45,707 nucleotides of DNA from Saccharothrix coeruleofusca (GCF_014648515.1 NZ_BMRG01000001.1:198651-244357), one strand, 5' to 3'; shown: positions 15,498 through 25,608, counted from the first letter of the stretch. Notes: generated by a model not told the origin, from the letters alone. Translations and numbers: made by a program.

Positions 15498-15979
15498 ACG
15501 ACATCGACCCGCGCGATGACCGCAGAGGCCAAGAGGACACCGCCGTCCTCACCGAGCTGAACCGGCTGGTGCACGAGCTCGACCCACCGCCTGCGGACCT
15601 GGTGGAGCGAATTCAGTTCGCCGTCGCGCTGGAGAGCCTCGACGTGGAGGTCGCGCGCTGGGAGCGCGCGGGCTCCTTCGCCGGGGTGCGCGGCGGCCAG
15701 CCGGGGACCATCACCTTCACGGTGGACAACCTCACCCTGATGGTCAACTTCACCTCCACCGGGGCGCGGCACCGCATCGACGGCTGGCTGGTGCCCGCCG
15801 GGGAGCACACCGTCGAGGTGCGCGTGGCCGAGCACGAGTCGAGCACGACCACGGCCGACGACGGCGGCCGGTTCGTGCTCTCCGACGTGCCCGCGGGGAC
15901 CACCCAGATCGTGGTGCACCTGGTCGACTCCAGGGGCGAGCGGGGGCGCACCGTGGTCACCCCGACGATCATGCTGTGA
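15494..15979 (+). CDS. Sigma-factor partner with carboxypeptidase-regulatory-like beta domain
   Basis: The 161-residue protein is translationally coupled to the sigma gene (GTGA overlap at 15494). The N-terminal ~65 residues are helical and acidic (VLTELNRLVHELDPPPADLV), a pattern compatible with sigma-factor contact. Then comes a beta-rich part (GTITFTVDNLTLMVNF, IDGWLVPAGEHTVEVRVAE, GGRFVLSDVPAGTTQIVVHL) resembling carboxypeptidase regulatory-like folds. There is no signal peptide or membrane helix. An anti-sigma or adaptor role is inference from the coupling. Confidence 0.7.
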   Translation: MNDIDPRDDRRGQEDTAVLTELNRLVHELDPPPADLVERIQFAVALESLDVEVARWERAGSFAGVRGGQPGTITFTVDNLTLMVNFTSTGARHRIDGWLVPAGEHTVEVRVAEHESSTTTADDGGRFVLSDVPAGTTQIVVHLVDSRGERGRTVVTPTIML

Positions 15980-16002
15980 GCCGCGGGAACCGCTGAACGA
16001 GC

Positions 16003-16036
16003 CAGGGCCCGGTCCGCCGAAGCGGACCGGGCCCTG
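16003..16036. terminator. Strong bidirectional terminator
   Basis: A perfect 15-bp stem (16003-16017 and 16022-16036) with a CGAA tetraloop, followed by TTCTCG, lies between the convergent sigma-partner gene and groEL. Confidence 0.9.
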
Positions 16037-16061
16037 TTCTCGTCAGCGCGTCAGGCGTGGA

Positions 16062-17702
<1,641 letters not shown>

Positions 17703-17835
17703 CTAAATCGCGTATGGGGCCACTGGGGACGTGCGTCCTCAGCGGAACACGGTGCTTCGGCCAGGCTCGGTGCCCGCGACGGACGACCCGGTCACGGGAT
17801 CCCCGTGGCCGCGCCTCACCGTCCCAGCCTGCGTG

Positions 17836-17862
17836 CTGGCACTCGGCAGTCCCGAGTGCCAG
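17836..17862. promoter_or_regulatory. CIRCE element (HrcA operator), proximal
   Basis: CTGGCACTC, 9 bases, then GAGTGCCAG: the perfect inverted repeat of the CIRCE heat-shock operator, upstream of groEL. Confidence 0.92.
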
Positions 17863-17870
17863 AACCGTGT

Positions 17871-17897
17871 TTAGCACTCACCGCCGTCGAGTGCAAG
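17871..17897. promoter_or_regulatory. CIRCE element (HrcA operator), distal
   Basis: TTAGCACTC, 9 bases, then GAGTGCAAG: a near-perfect CIRCE copy 8 bp beyond the first. On the minus strand TTGCAC can serve as the -35 box of the groEL promoter, so HrcA would cover it. Confidence 0.9.
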
Positions 17898-17906
17898 AAG
17901 CGCAGG

Positions 17907-19220
17907 TCACCGGGTCGAGCGAACCGACACGCTGGTGGGCAGCGGCTTGCCCGAGGTGGTGGCCTCGCCCACCGGGATGGACTGGCCGGTGCTGGACGTG
18001 CCGCTGGAGGGCCGGGTCGGCTCGTCCTTGGGCATGAGGATCACCACCAGCACCACGATCAGCGCGATGGCCGCCGCGCCCACGACCACCGGGAGGAACC
18101 ACGGCGGCCTGGCGCGGCCGGTGTCGGCGAACGCGCTGGCGCCCACCGGGGCGGGCGGGCGCAGCCGCACCGGCTCGGACGGGAAGCCGGGCTGCTGGTA
18201 GCCGGCCGGGCGGTAGGGCTGCTGCGCGGGCAGGCCGCCGCTGTGCGGGCCGGTCTGGGCCAGTGGACCCGACAGCGGACCCGACTGCGGACCCGACAGC
18301 GGACCCGACTGCTGGGGCAGCGGGGTGGGCAGCGGACCCGAGTGCGGCCCCTGCTCGGCGCGCCGGGGCGGCGGGGTGCTCTGCTGCGCCGCACCGCCCA
18401 GCGCGGCCCGCGCCGCCGCGATCAGCTCCTGGCAGGAGGCGAAGCGCTGGGCGGGCTCCTTGGCCGCGCCCTTGCGCAGCACGTCGTCGATCGCGGGCGG
18501 CAGCGCCACCAGCGAGCTCAGCGCCGGGATCTCCGAGCCCAGGTGCCCCTGGATCACGTCCTGCACCCCGCCCTGGAACGGCGGCCGCCCGCTCAGGCAG
18601 GCGAACACCATGCAGGCCAGCGCGTACTGGTCGGTGCGGCCGTCCAGCGGCTCGCCGCGCAGGTGCTCGGGCGCGGCGTAGGTGGGCGAGCCGAGGAAGT
18701 CGCCGGTGCGGGTGCGGTGGCCGGTCGCGCCGCGCCGGGTCAGCCCGAAGTCGGCCAGGTAGACGTGCTCGCGCGCGGCCTCCTTGGTGGTGACCAGCAC
18801 GTTGGCGGGCTTGACGTCGAGGTGCACCAGGCCCTTGCCGTGCAGCATGTCCAGCGCCTCGGCCACCTGCCCCAGCAGCGTCAGCGTGCGCGCGGGCGAG
18901 AGCGGGCCGTCCTTGATGTGGCTGGCCAGGTCGTGGCCGTCGACCAGCCGCATGGCGATGTAGAGCAGGCCGTCGACCTCGTCGAAGTCGTACAGCGGCA
19001 CGATGTTGGCGTGGTCGATCGCCGAGGTGTTGCGCGCCTCGTCGACGAAGCGCTCGCGGAACTCCGCGTCGGCGGTCAGGTGCTCGCCGATGACCTTCAA
19101 CGCCACCTTGCGCCCGAGCCGGACGTCCGTGGCCTTGTACGTCACGCTCATGCCACCGCGGCCGAGCACCCCGTCGATCCGGTAGTGGCCCAGCCGTCGC
19201 CCAGTCAGGTCGTCCGACAC
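17907..19220 (-). CDS. Membrane Ser/Thr protein kinase (PknB family)
   Basis: The 437-residue kinase has an N-terminal catalytic domain: glycine loop LGRGGMSVTYKA, Lys42 in VALKVIGE, catalytic loop HLDVKPANVL with Asp135, ADFG with Asp157, and PTYAAPEHL. The usual HRD arginine is replaced by Leu134, so this is a non-RD kinase. A Pro/Gln-rich linker with SGPL/SGPQ repeats follows, then one membrane helix (FLPVVVGAAAIALIVVLVVI) and a short outer tail without PASTA domains. The GTG at 19220 lies 7 bases after TAGGCT with no ribosome-binding site, suggesting a leaderless mRNA. The ligand and substrate are unknown. Confidence 0.93.
   Translation of the reverse strand: MSDDLTGRRLGHYRIDGVLGRGGMSVTYKATDVRLGRKVALKVIGEHLTADAEFRERFVDEARNTSAIDHANIVPLYDFDEVDGLLYIAMRLVDGHDLASHIKDGPLSPARTLTLLGQVAEALDMLHGKGLVHLDVKPANVLVTTKEAAREHVYLADFGLTRRGATGHRTRTGDFLGSPTYAAPEHLRGEPLDGRTDQYALACMVFACLSGRPPFQGGVQDVIQGHLGSEIPALSSLVALPPAIDDVLRKGAAKEPAQRFASCQELIAAARAALGGAAQQSTPPPRRAEQGPHSGPLPTPLPQQSGPLSGPQSGPLSGPLAQTGPHSGGLPAQQPYRPAGYQQPGFPSEPVRLRPPAPVGASAFADTGRARPPWFLPVVVGAAAIALIVVLVVILMPKDEPTRPSSGTSSTGQSIPVGEATTSGKPLPTSVSVRSTR
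18261..18308. repeat. 12-bp tandem repeat in kinase linker
   Basis: Four near-identical 12-bp units of the form CAGCGGACCCGA or CTGCGGACCCGA encode the SGPL/SGPQ repeats of the juxtamembrane linker. Confidence 0.8.
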
Positions 19221-19227
19221 GCGAGGC

Positions 19228-19233
19228 AGCCTA
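19228..19233 (-). promoter_or_regulatory. -10 element for leaderless kinase gene
   Basis: TAGGCT on the minus strand ends 7 bases before the GTG at 19220. Confidence 0.5.
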
Positions 19234-19319
19234 ACGCCCGCCGGAAGCCCGCCGCGCCGGGTTCGGGCCGACGCGCCGGAAAACCGCCCGACCCGCCGCT
19301 GGGACGGGCCGGGCGGGAG

Positions 19320-19526
19320 TCACGATGCCTTTCGGACGTCCGACGCCTGGCTGCGGCCGTCGCGCCCCGCCTGGATCTCGAACTCCACGCGGTCGCCCTC
19401 CGCGAGGGTGCGGAACCCCTCCATCTGGATCGCCGAGTAGTGCACGAAGACGTCCGGCCCGCCGTCGGCGGCGATGAAGCCGTACCCCTTCTCCGAGTTG
19501 AACCACTTGACCGTGCCGACAGCCAA
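19320..19526 (-). CDS. Cold-shock domain protein (CspA family)
   Basis: The product has 68 residues with both RNA-binding motifs: RNP1-like [20 protein letters not shown] and the start [10 protein letters not shown]. The start is a TTG at 19526, preceded by AAGGAGG at 5 bases. It gives the standard N-terminus M-A-V-G-T-V-K-W-F and the standard family length. A -10-like TAGCGT lies at 19563-19568 on the minus strand. It probably acts as an RNA chaperone. It is a single gene between AIM24 and the kinase. Confidence 0.95.
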   Translation of the reverse strand: MAVGTVKWFNSEKGYGFIAADGGPDVFVHYSAIQMEGFRTLAEGDRVEFEIQAGRDGRSQASDVRKAS

Positions 19527-19578
19527 GACGTCCTCCTTCGAGAAATACCTGAGCAAAGCGCCACGCTAGAGGCAGCGA

Positions 19579-19597
19579 GGGGGTCGCCGATACCCCC
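19579..19597. terminator. Weak hairpin after the AIM24-family gene
   Basis: GGGGGT and ACCCCC arms enclose 7 bases, just past the stop of the minus-strand AIM24-family gene. Confidence 0.35.
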
Positions 19598-19617
19598 TTA
19601 CGGAGTCATGCGCGGGG

Positions 19618-20262
19618 TCATCCGCGCGGGCTGAGTCCGTTGTCCCGCAACCAGGTGGCCAGCCCGCGCGGGCTGCGCGTCCTGGTCAGCACCAGGCCCG
19701 GCCCGGCGAAGTCCAGCACCAGGCCCGCGCCGGTGCGCACGGACTGCGACGCGTCCGGCGACAGCGCCCGCAGCCTGCACTGGAGGGTGTCGGCGAAGCC
19801 CAGCACGTGGCCGCTGTCCACGGTCACCAGCTCGCCCGGCGCCAGGGTCACCACGTCCAGCTCGCCGTAGCAGCCCAGCACCACCGAGCCGGTGCCGAAG
19901 GCGTAGTTGAGGAAACCGCTGTCCCCGCCGTGCAGGGCGCGCAGCGGGGGCGCGGCCGGGTCGAAGCCGACCGTGCCCGCGCAGGCCAGCCAGCTGTTGC
20001 CCGCCAGGCACCAGCCCGCGGTGCCGTCCAGCTCCAGCACGTGCAGGTCGCCGGGCAGCGGCGGGGCCACGTCCACCCAGCCGCCCTCGGGGCCCGCGGT
20101 GCAGCGGGCGGCGCGCACGCCCTTGCCCTTGACGCGGGCGTCGACCCCCACGCCGTAACTGGTGGCCAGCAACGAGGACCGCTCGACCAGCACCGGCTCG
20201 GCGGGCGCCAGCACCAGCCTGGCCACTCCCGAAGTCGGCGTGTGCCGCGTCCGGACCTGCAC
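19618..20262 (-). CDS. AIM24-family protein
   Basis: The 214-residue protein has the beta-helical AIM24/TIGR00266 character: VLAPAEPVLVERSSLLATS, GTGSVVLGCYGELDVVTLAPG, ELVTVDSGHVLGFADTLQ and GLVLDFAGPGLVLTRTRSP. Bacterial AIM24 proteins have no established enzyme activity. The GTG at 20262 follows GGGAGGGGG. The gene is divergent from moeA. No signal peptide is visible. Confidence 0.85.
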   Translation of the reverse strand: MQVRTRHTPTSGVARLVLAPAEPVLVERSSLLATSYGVGVDARVKGKGVRAARCTAGPEGGWVDVAPPLPGDLHVLELDGTAGWCLAGNSWLACAGTVGFDPAAPPLRALHGGDSGFLNYAFGTGSVVLGCYGELDVVTLAPGELVTVDSGHVLGFADTLQCRLRALSPDASQSVRTGAGLVLDFAGPGLVLTRTRSPRGLATWLRDNGLSPRG

Positions 20263-20337
20263 CTCAATCCCCCTCCCCAGCACCGGGTGTGACGGCCGGT
20301 CGGAGCAGTCTCGCACGGGCGCGGCAGGATGGGCGCC

Positions 20338-21564
20338 GTGCCGAGCCCCCTCACCGCCGTAGCCGACCACCGCGCCCGGATCGCGGAGCTGGTCGGCCCG
20401 ATGCCCGTGGTGACCGCGCCGGTGGCCGACTGCCTCGGCCTGGTGCTGGCGGCCGACCTGGTCGCGCCGGTGTCGCTGCCGCCGTTCGACAACTCGGCCA
20501 TGGACGGCTACGCGGTGCGCGCGGCCGACGTGGCGGGCGCGCCGGTGTCCCTGCCGGTGGCGCAGGACATCCCGGCGGGCCGCACGGACGTGCCGCCGCT
20601 GGAGCCGGGCACCGCGCACCGGATCATGACCGGCGCGCCGCTGCCGCCCGGCGCGGACGCGGTGGTGCAGGTGGAGTGGACCGACGGCGGCACCGAGGTG
20701 GTGCGGCTGGAGCGCGGCGTGGCCGAGGGCGCGAACGTGCGGCGCGCGGCCGACGACGTGGCGGCGGGCGCGACGGTGCTGCGCGCGGGCACCCCGCTCG
20801 GGCCCGCCCAGCTGGGCCTGGCGGCGGCGCTGGGGTTGGCCGGGCTGCCGGTGCGCAGGCGGCCCAGGGTGCTGGTGCTGTCCACCGGCTCGGAGCTGGT
20901 CGCGCCGGGCGAGCCGCTGCGGCCGGGGCAGATCTACGAGTCCAACGGCGTGATGCTGGCCGCGGCGGTGCGCGAGGCGGGCGGCGAGGCGGAGCTGCTG
21001 CGGTTCGTGCCCGACGACGTGGCGCGGTTCCACGACGCGGTGGCCGCGCGGCTGCCCGGCTTCGACCTGCTGCTGACCTCCGGCGGGGTCAGCGCGGGGG
21101 CGTACGAGGTGGTCAAGGACGCGCTCACCGGGCGCGGGGTGGAGTTCACCAGGGTGGCCATGCAGCCGGGCGGGCCGCAGGGCGCGGGCCGCTACCTGGG
21201 CGTGGCGGTGGCGACGCTGCCCGGCAACCCGGTCAGCGCGCAGGTGTCGTTCGAGGTGTTCATCCGGCCCGCGCTGCGCGCGGCGATGGGGTTCGCGCGG
21301 GTGGAGCGGCCCATCGCGCGGGCGCGGCTGAGCGAGGCGATCACCTCGCCCGCCGGGCGCACCCAGTTCCGGCGTGGGGCCTACGACCCGGCGTCGGGCC
21401 GGGTGGTGACGCCGGTCGGCGGGCCGGGGTCGCACCTGCTGTCGGCGCTGGCGCTGAGCGACTGCCTGATCGAGGTGCCGCCGGAGGTGACCGAGCTGGC
21501 CGAGGGCGACGAGGTGCTCGTCCGCTTCCTGGGTGATTCCACGCCATCCGCGATGACACTGTGA
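20338..21564 (+). CDS. moeA: Molybdopterin molybdotransferase
   Basis: The 408-residue enzyme inserts molybdate into adenylylated molybdopterin. Family motifs include LPPFDNSAMDGYAVRA, AHRIMTGAPLPPGADAVV, ILVL-type VLVLSTGSELV, GQIYESNG, LLTSGGVSAGAYE and LPGNPVSAQVSFEVF. The GTG at 20338 is preferred: CAGGAT lies 7 bases upstream, in the same spacing as other leaderless genes here. An ATG at 20329 would add three residues. In mycobacteria moeA2 has the same neighbours (groEL2, psd, pssA). It may serve the molybdoenzyme matured by the XdhC-type protein at 7849. Confidence 0.95.
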   Translation: MPSPLTAVADHRARIAELVGPMPVVTAPVADCLGLVLAADLVAPVSLPPFDNSAMDGYAVRAADVAGAPVSLPVAQDIPAGRTDVPPLEPGTAHRIMTGAPLPPGADAVVQVEWTDGGTEVVRLERGVAEGANVRRAADDVAAGATVLRAGTPLGPAQLGLAAALGLAGLPVRRRPRVLVLSTGSELVAPGEPLRPGQIYESNGVMLAAAVREAGGEAELLRFVPDDVARFHDAVAARLPGFDLLLTSGGVSAGAYEVVKDALTGRGVEFTRVAMQPGGPQGAGRYLGVAVATLPGNPVSAQVSFEVFIRPALRAAMGFARVERPIARARLSEAITSPAGRTQFRRGAYDPASGRVVTPVGGPGSHLLSALALSDCLIEVPPEVTELAEGDEVLVRFLGDSTPSAMTL

Positions 21565-21629
21565 GTAGCATCAAAGTCACCGTTCGGAGTTGTTAACCCC
21601 GTGTGACTCGAATTACACTGGTTGTCGAC

Positions 21630-21682
21630 CCGCCCGGCCCGCCCGCGCGTTTCGTCGGGGGACGCACGGGCGGGCCGGGCGG
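21630..21682. terminator. Long GC hairpin between moeA and psd
   Basis: Perfect 16-bp arms (21630-21645 and 21667-21682) enclose a 21-base loop, 65 bases after moeA. A TAGCGT -10 candidate for psd follows at 21701, so the hairpin separates two transcription units. Confidence 0.75.
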
Positions 21683-21743
21683 CGACGGGTGCCGCCGGCG
21701 TAGCGTGTGGCCGGCCGATGCACCGCCCTACCCCGGAAGAGAC

Positions 21744-22454
21744 ATGACCGTCGATCGCGACAAGCACAGTGGTGCCGTCTCCCACTTCATCGACCTCGCT
21801 CGGGGCGTCGTCCCCCCGATGCACCCCGCCGGCCGCCCCTTCGTGGCAGGCGCGGCGGTGGCGACATTCCTGCTCCGCAGGGTCTCCCCCAAGCTGAGCG
21901 TGATCGGCGCGGTGCTGACCGCGTGGGTGGCCTGGTTCTTCCGCGAGCCCAAGCGGACCGCCCCCACCCGCCCCGGCCTGGCCGTGGCCCCCGCCGACGG
22001 CACCGTCTCCCACGTCGTGGAGGCCCTGCCGCCCGCCGAGCTGGGCCTCGGCGCCGAGCCGATGACCCGGATCAGCGTGTTCCTGTCGGTGTTCGACGTG
22101 CACGTGCAGCGCGTCCCGGTGACCGGCACCGTCCGGCAGGTCTCCTACCGGCCCGGCAAGTTCCTGTCCGCGGACCTGGACAAGGCCAGCGAGGACAACG
22201 AGCGCAACACCGTGTGGCTGCGCTCCGACGCGGGCCACGACCTGGTCGTGGTGCAGATCGCGGGCCTGGTCGCGCGGCGCATCGTGTGCCAGGTGGCCGA
22301 GGGCGACGCGGTGGTCGCGGGCGCGACCTACGGCCTGATCCGGTTCGGCTCGCGGGTCGACCTGTACGTGCCGCGCGGCAGCCGGGTGCTGGTCGAGGCG
22401 GGCCAGCGCACCATCGGCGGCGAGACCGTCCTCGCCGAGCTCCCGGAGGTCTGA
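21744..22454 (+). CDS. psd: Phosphatidylserine decarboxylase proenzyme
   Basis: The 236-residue proenzyme makes phosphatidylethanolamine from phosphatidylserine. It is the short archaeal/actinobacterial type that cleaves itself to form a pyruvoyl group; the cleavage site is the Gly-Ser of RFGSRVDLYVP near the C-terminus. Other motifs are SVFLSVFDVHVQRVPVTG and NERNTVWL. One N-terminal hydrophobic segment (VGAVLTAWVAWFF-like) anchors it. The ATG at 21744 follows GGAAGA. The gene is co-transcribed with pssA, three bases downstream. Confidence 0.95.
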   Translation: MTVDRDKHSGAVSHFIDLARGVVPPMHPAGRPFVAGAAVATFLLRRVSPKLSVIGAVLTAWVAWFFREPKRTAPTRPGLAVAPADGTVSHVVEALPPAELGLGAEPMTRISVFLSVFDVHVQRVPVTGTVRQVSYRPGKFLSADLDKASEDNERNTVWLRSDAGHDLVVVQIAGLVARRIVCQVAEGDAVVAGATYGLIRFGSRVDLYVPRGSRVLVEAGQRTIGGETVLAELPEV

Positions 22455-22457
22455 CCG

Positions 22458-23411
22458 GTGGCTCCCGGCGGGCCGGGCGTTCGACTGCTGCCGAACGCGA
22501 TCACCGTGCTCGCGATGTGCGCGGGGTTGTCGGCCGTGCACTTCGCGATGGTCGGCATGTACGGGGCGGCGATCGGCTCGATCGCCGCCGCCGCCGTCTT
22601 CGACGGCCTGGACGGCAGGCTGGCCCGGCTGCTGGACGCCACCAGCAAGATGGGCGCGGAGCTGGACTCGCTGGCCGACGCGGTGTCCTTCGGCATCGCC
22701 CCCGCGCTGGTGGTCTACGTCTGGCGGTTCGACGGCAGCCGCGAGGGCTGGGTCGTCGCGCTGATCTTCGGCGTGTGCATGGTGCTGCGGCTGGCCCGGT
22801 TCAACACCCTGCTGGAGGTCGACCAGCCGCCCTACGCCAAGGAGTTCTTCGTCGGCGTGCCCGCGCCCGCGGGCGGGCTGTTGCTGCTGCTGCCGCTGAT
22901 CCTGGACGAGCAGCTGGGCGCGGGCGGCTGGTGGTCGCAGCGCCCGGTGGTCGCGGTGTGGACGGTGGCCGTGGCGCTGCTGCTGGTCAGCCGCATCCCG
23001 ACGGTGTCGGTGAAGGCGGTCAGGGTGCCCGCGCGGGCGGTCGCGCCGCTGCTGGTGCTGGTGGGCCTGCTGGCCGCCGCGGTGATCACGTTCCCGCTGG
23101 TGGCGCTCATCGCCGCCGAGCTGGTGTACCTGGCGCACCTGCCGTACTCGGTGCGCCGCTACCGCTGGCTGGCCCGCCACCCCGAGGCGTGGGAGGTGCC
23201 CGCCGCCGACCGGCGGGCCATCCGGCGGGCGCACGGCGTGGCCGCGCGGAGGCTGGGGCTGCACCGGCCGATCCGCAACCGCGTCGCGGGCGCGGCCATG
23301 CGGGCGGTGCGGCGGCCCCGGCGTGCGGTCGACCCCACCCAGGTGGTGCCCGAGGCCGGGCGGGGCAGGCGGCGGGGCTGGCGGCGGATCGGGCTGCGCC
23401 GGGGGGAGTGA
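22458..23411 (+). CDS. pssA: CDP-diacylglycerol-serine O-phosphatidyltransferase
   Basis: The 317-residue integral membrane enzyme makes phosphatidylserine, the substrate of the preceding Psd. The CDP-alcohol phosphotransferase motif D-G-x2-A-R-x8-G-x3-D-x3-D is present in DGRLARLLDATSKMG followed by AELDSLAD. About six to eight hydrophobic segments follow. The C-terminal ~90 residues are arginine-rich and extend past the usual length; such basic tails are common in actinobacteria. The GTG at 22458 lies three bases after psd. The stop overlaps the palindromic promoter of the next gene. Confidence 0.95.
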   Translation: MAPGGPGVRLLPNAITVLAMCAGLSAVHFAMVGMYGAAIGSIAAAAVFDGLDGRLARLLDATSKMGAELDSLADAVSFGIAPALVVYVWRFDGSREGWVVALIFGVCMVLRLARFNTLLEVDQPPYAKEFFVGVPAPAGGLLLLLPLILDEQLGAGGWWSQRPVVAVWTVAVALLLVSRIPTVSVKAVRVPARAVAPLLVLVGLLAAAVITFPLVALIAAELVYLAHLPYSVRRYRWLARHPEAWEVPAADRRAIRRAHGVAARRLGLHRPIRNRVAGAAMRAVRRPRRAVDPTQVVPEAGRGRRRGWRRIGLRRGE

Positions 23412-23427
23412 AGAGCCTAGGCTCTTC
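23410..23427. promoter_or_regulatory. 18-bp perfect palindrome containing the -10 box of the ATPase gene
   Basis: GAAGAGCCTAGGCTCTTC is perfectly symmetric. Its TAGGCT (23418-23423) lies 6 bases before the GTG at 23430, so promoter and operator coincide. It also contains the pssA stop codon. Confidence 0.6.
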
Positions 23428-23429
23428 GC

Positions 23430-25589
23430 GTGATCACGTTGACGGCCCGGCTGTCCCCCTCGGCGTTGGACACCCGGCGCGGGGTGGTGCGGCTGCACCC
23501 GGAGGTCCTCGACGCGCTGGGCCTGCGCGCCTGGGACGCGGTGCGGCTGACCGGCGCCAGGGTCAGCGCCGCGCTGGCCGCCGCGGGCGACGGGCCGCCC
23601 GGCGTGGTGCTGGTCGACGACGTGACCCTGTCCAACCTGGGCGTCACCGAGGGCTCCGAGGTCGTGGTGGCCCCGGTGGAGGTCGCCGCCGCCCGCGCGA
23701 TCACCGTCGCGGGCTCCCGGCTGGCCAGCACCGCGCTGACCCCCGAGACCCTGCGCATGGCGCTGACCGGCAAGGTCCTCACCGTGGGCGACGCGGTCTC
23801 GCTGCTGCCCCAGGACCTCGCGCCGCCGCCCGGCTCGGACGTCAGCGCCACCCGCCGCAAGCTGTCCAACGCGATCGGCCTGACCTGGACCAACGAGCTG
23901 CTGACGATCACCTCGGCGGAGCCGCCCGGCCCGGTCGCGGTGCAGCCCACCACCGTGGTGAGCTGGCGCGACGGGGCCCGCACCGGTGATCCCGCGCCCG
24001 CCGAGGCGCCGCGCCACCCCGACGCGGTGCCGGTGGCCGACCTGATCGGCCAGCAGGACGCCGCCAAGCGGCTGGCCGAGTGGCTGGACCTGACCTTCAC
24101 CCGCCCCGAGCTGCTCACCAGGCTGGGCGCCGCGCCGAGGCTGGCCGCGCTGGTCAGCGGCCCCGAGGGGGTCGGCAAGACCACCCTGGTCCGCGCGGTG
24201 GCGCACAGCGTCGGCGCGACCACCACCGAGATCGCCGCGCCCGGCATCGCGGTGCTGGAGGCCAACGCCGCCGCCCAACGCCTGGCCGACGCGATCGTGG
24301 CCGCGCAAGCGCCCGCCGTGCTGCTGCTCACCGACGTGGAGGCGCTGCTCCCGGCCACCGACCCGCCCCCGGTGGCCACCGTCGTGCTGGAGGCGCTCAA
24401 GGCCGCCGTGGCCCGCCCCGGCGTGGTCCTGGTGGTCACCAGCGCCCACCCCGAGGCCATCGACCCCCGCCTGCGCGCCCCCGAGCTGGTCGACCGGGAG
24501 CTGGTGCTGCCGCTGCCCGACGCCGCCACCCGCCGGGAGCTGCTGCGGGTGCTGCTGCGCGACGTGCCGCTGGACGCCGACGTGGACCTGCAGGCGGTGG
24601 CCGACCGCACGCCCGGCTTCGTCGCCGCCGACCTGGTCGCGCTGCGCCGGGAGGCCGCCGTGCGCTCCGCCCTGCGCCAGCGCGCCGACGACGAGCCGCT
24701 GGTGGCGCAGCAGGACCTGATCGGCGCGCTGGACACGGTCCGGCCGATCTCCATGTCCACTTCGGACACGCTGCGCACCGGCGGGCTCACCCTGGACGAC
24801 GTGGGCGACATGGTCGAGGTGAAGCAGGCGCTGACCGAGGCCGCGCTGTGGCCGCTGCGCTACCCGGACTCCTTCGCGCGGCTGGGCGTGGCTCCCCCGC
24901 GCGGCCTGCTGCTGTACGGCCCGCCCGGCTGCGGCAAGACGTTCCTGATCCGCGCGCTGGCGGGCACCGGCAGGCTGAACGTGCTCTCGGTCAAGGGCGC
25001 GGAGCTGATGGACAAGTTCGTCGGCGAGTCCGAGCGGGCGGTGCGGGAGCTGTTCCGCCGGGCCGCCGAGGCCGCGCCCGCGCTGGTGTTCCTGGACGAG
25101 GTGGACGCGCTGGCCCCGCGCCGGGGCCAGTCCGCCGACTCGGGCGTGGGCGACCGCGTGGTGGCCGCGCTGCTGACCGAGCTGGACGGCGTGGAGCCGC
25201 TGCGGGACGTGATCGTGCTGGGCGCGACCAACCGGCCGGAGCTGATCGACCCGGCGCTGCTGCGGCCGGGCAGGCTGGAGCGGCTGGTCTACGTGCCGCC
25301 GCCGGACGCCGACGCCAGGGCCGAGATCCTGCGCGCGTCGGCGCGCAACACCCCGCTGGCGGCGGACGTGGACCTGCCCGCGCTGGCGGCGGAGCTGGAC
25401 GGCTACTCGGCGGCGGACTGCGCGGCGCTGATCCGCGAGGCCGCGCTCACCGCGATGCGCGAGGACCTGGCGGCGGCGTCGGTCACCGCGGCGCACCTGG
25501 CGACCGCGCGCAAGACCGTGCGGCCCTCCCTGGACCCGGCCCAGCTGGCGTCGCTGGCCGCCTACGCCGAGTCCCGCCAGCGCGCCTGA
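23430..25589 (+). CDS. Cdc48/VCP-like double AAA+ ATPase
   Basis: The 719-residue protein has an N-terminal double-psi-barrel-like domain (LTARLSPSALDTRRGVVRLH) followed by two AAA+ modules. D1 has Walker A GPEGVGKTT (near 244), but its Walker B is LLLTDVEAL, with Val in place of the catalytic Glu. D2 is complete: GPPGCGKTFL (near 497), LVFLDEVDAL (near 552), sensor GATNRPE and arginine-containing LLRPGRLERLVY. D2 therefore probably does most of the hydrolysis. A homologue (Rv0435c) sits beside pssA and psd in Mycobacterium. The client is unknown. The GTG at 23430 appears leaderless. Confidence 0.93.
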   Translation: MITLTARLSPSALDTRRGVVRLHPEVLDALGLRAWDAVRLTGARVSAALAAAGDGPPGVVLVDDVTLSNLGVTEGSEVVVAPVEVAAARAITVAGSRLASTALTPETLRMALTGKVLTVGDAVSLLPQDLAPPPGSDVSATRRKLSNAIGLTWTNELLTITSAEPPGPVAVQPTTVVSWRDGARTGDPAPAEAPRHPDAVPVADLIGQQDAAKRLAEWLDLTFTRPELLTRLGAAPRLAALVSGPEGVGKTTLVRAVAHSVGATTTEIAAPGIAVLEANAAAQRLADAIVAAQAPAVLLLTDVEALLPATDPPPVATVVLEALKAAVARPGVVLVVTSAHPEAIDPRLRAPELVDRELVLPLPDAATRRELLRVLLRDVPLDADVDLQAVADRTPGFVAADLVALRREAAVRSALRQRADDEPLVAQQDLIGALDTVRPISMSTSDTLRTGGLTLDDVGDMVEVKQALTEAALWPLRYPDSFARLGVAPPRGLLLYGPPGCGKTFLIRALAGTGRLNVLSVKGAELMDKFVGESERAVRELFRRAAEAAPALVFLDEVDALAPRRGQSADSGVGDRVVAALLTELDGVEPLRDVIVLGATNRPELIDPALLRPGRLERLVYVPPPDADARAEILRASARNTPLAADVDLPALAAELDGYSAADCAALIREAALTAMREDLAAASVTAAHLATARKTVRPSLDPAQLASLAAYAESRQRA

Positions 25590-25608
25590 CGCGCGCGGGC
25601 GGGACCGG

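Noticed and set aside
21381-25496. Minus-strand frame of 1371 codons across moeA, psd, pssA and the ATPase gene
   Set aside because: Low-complexity Gln/Arg/Gly/His composition without any domain. It is antisense to four well-supported genes.
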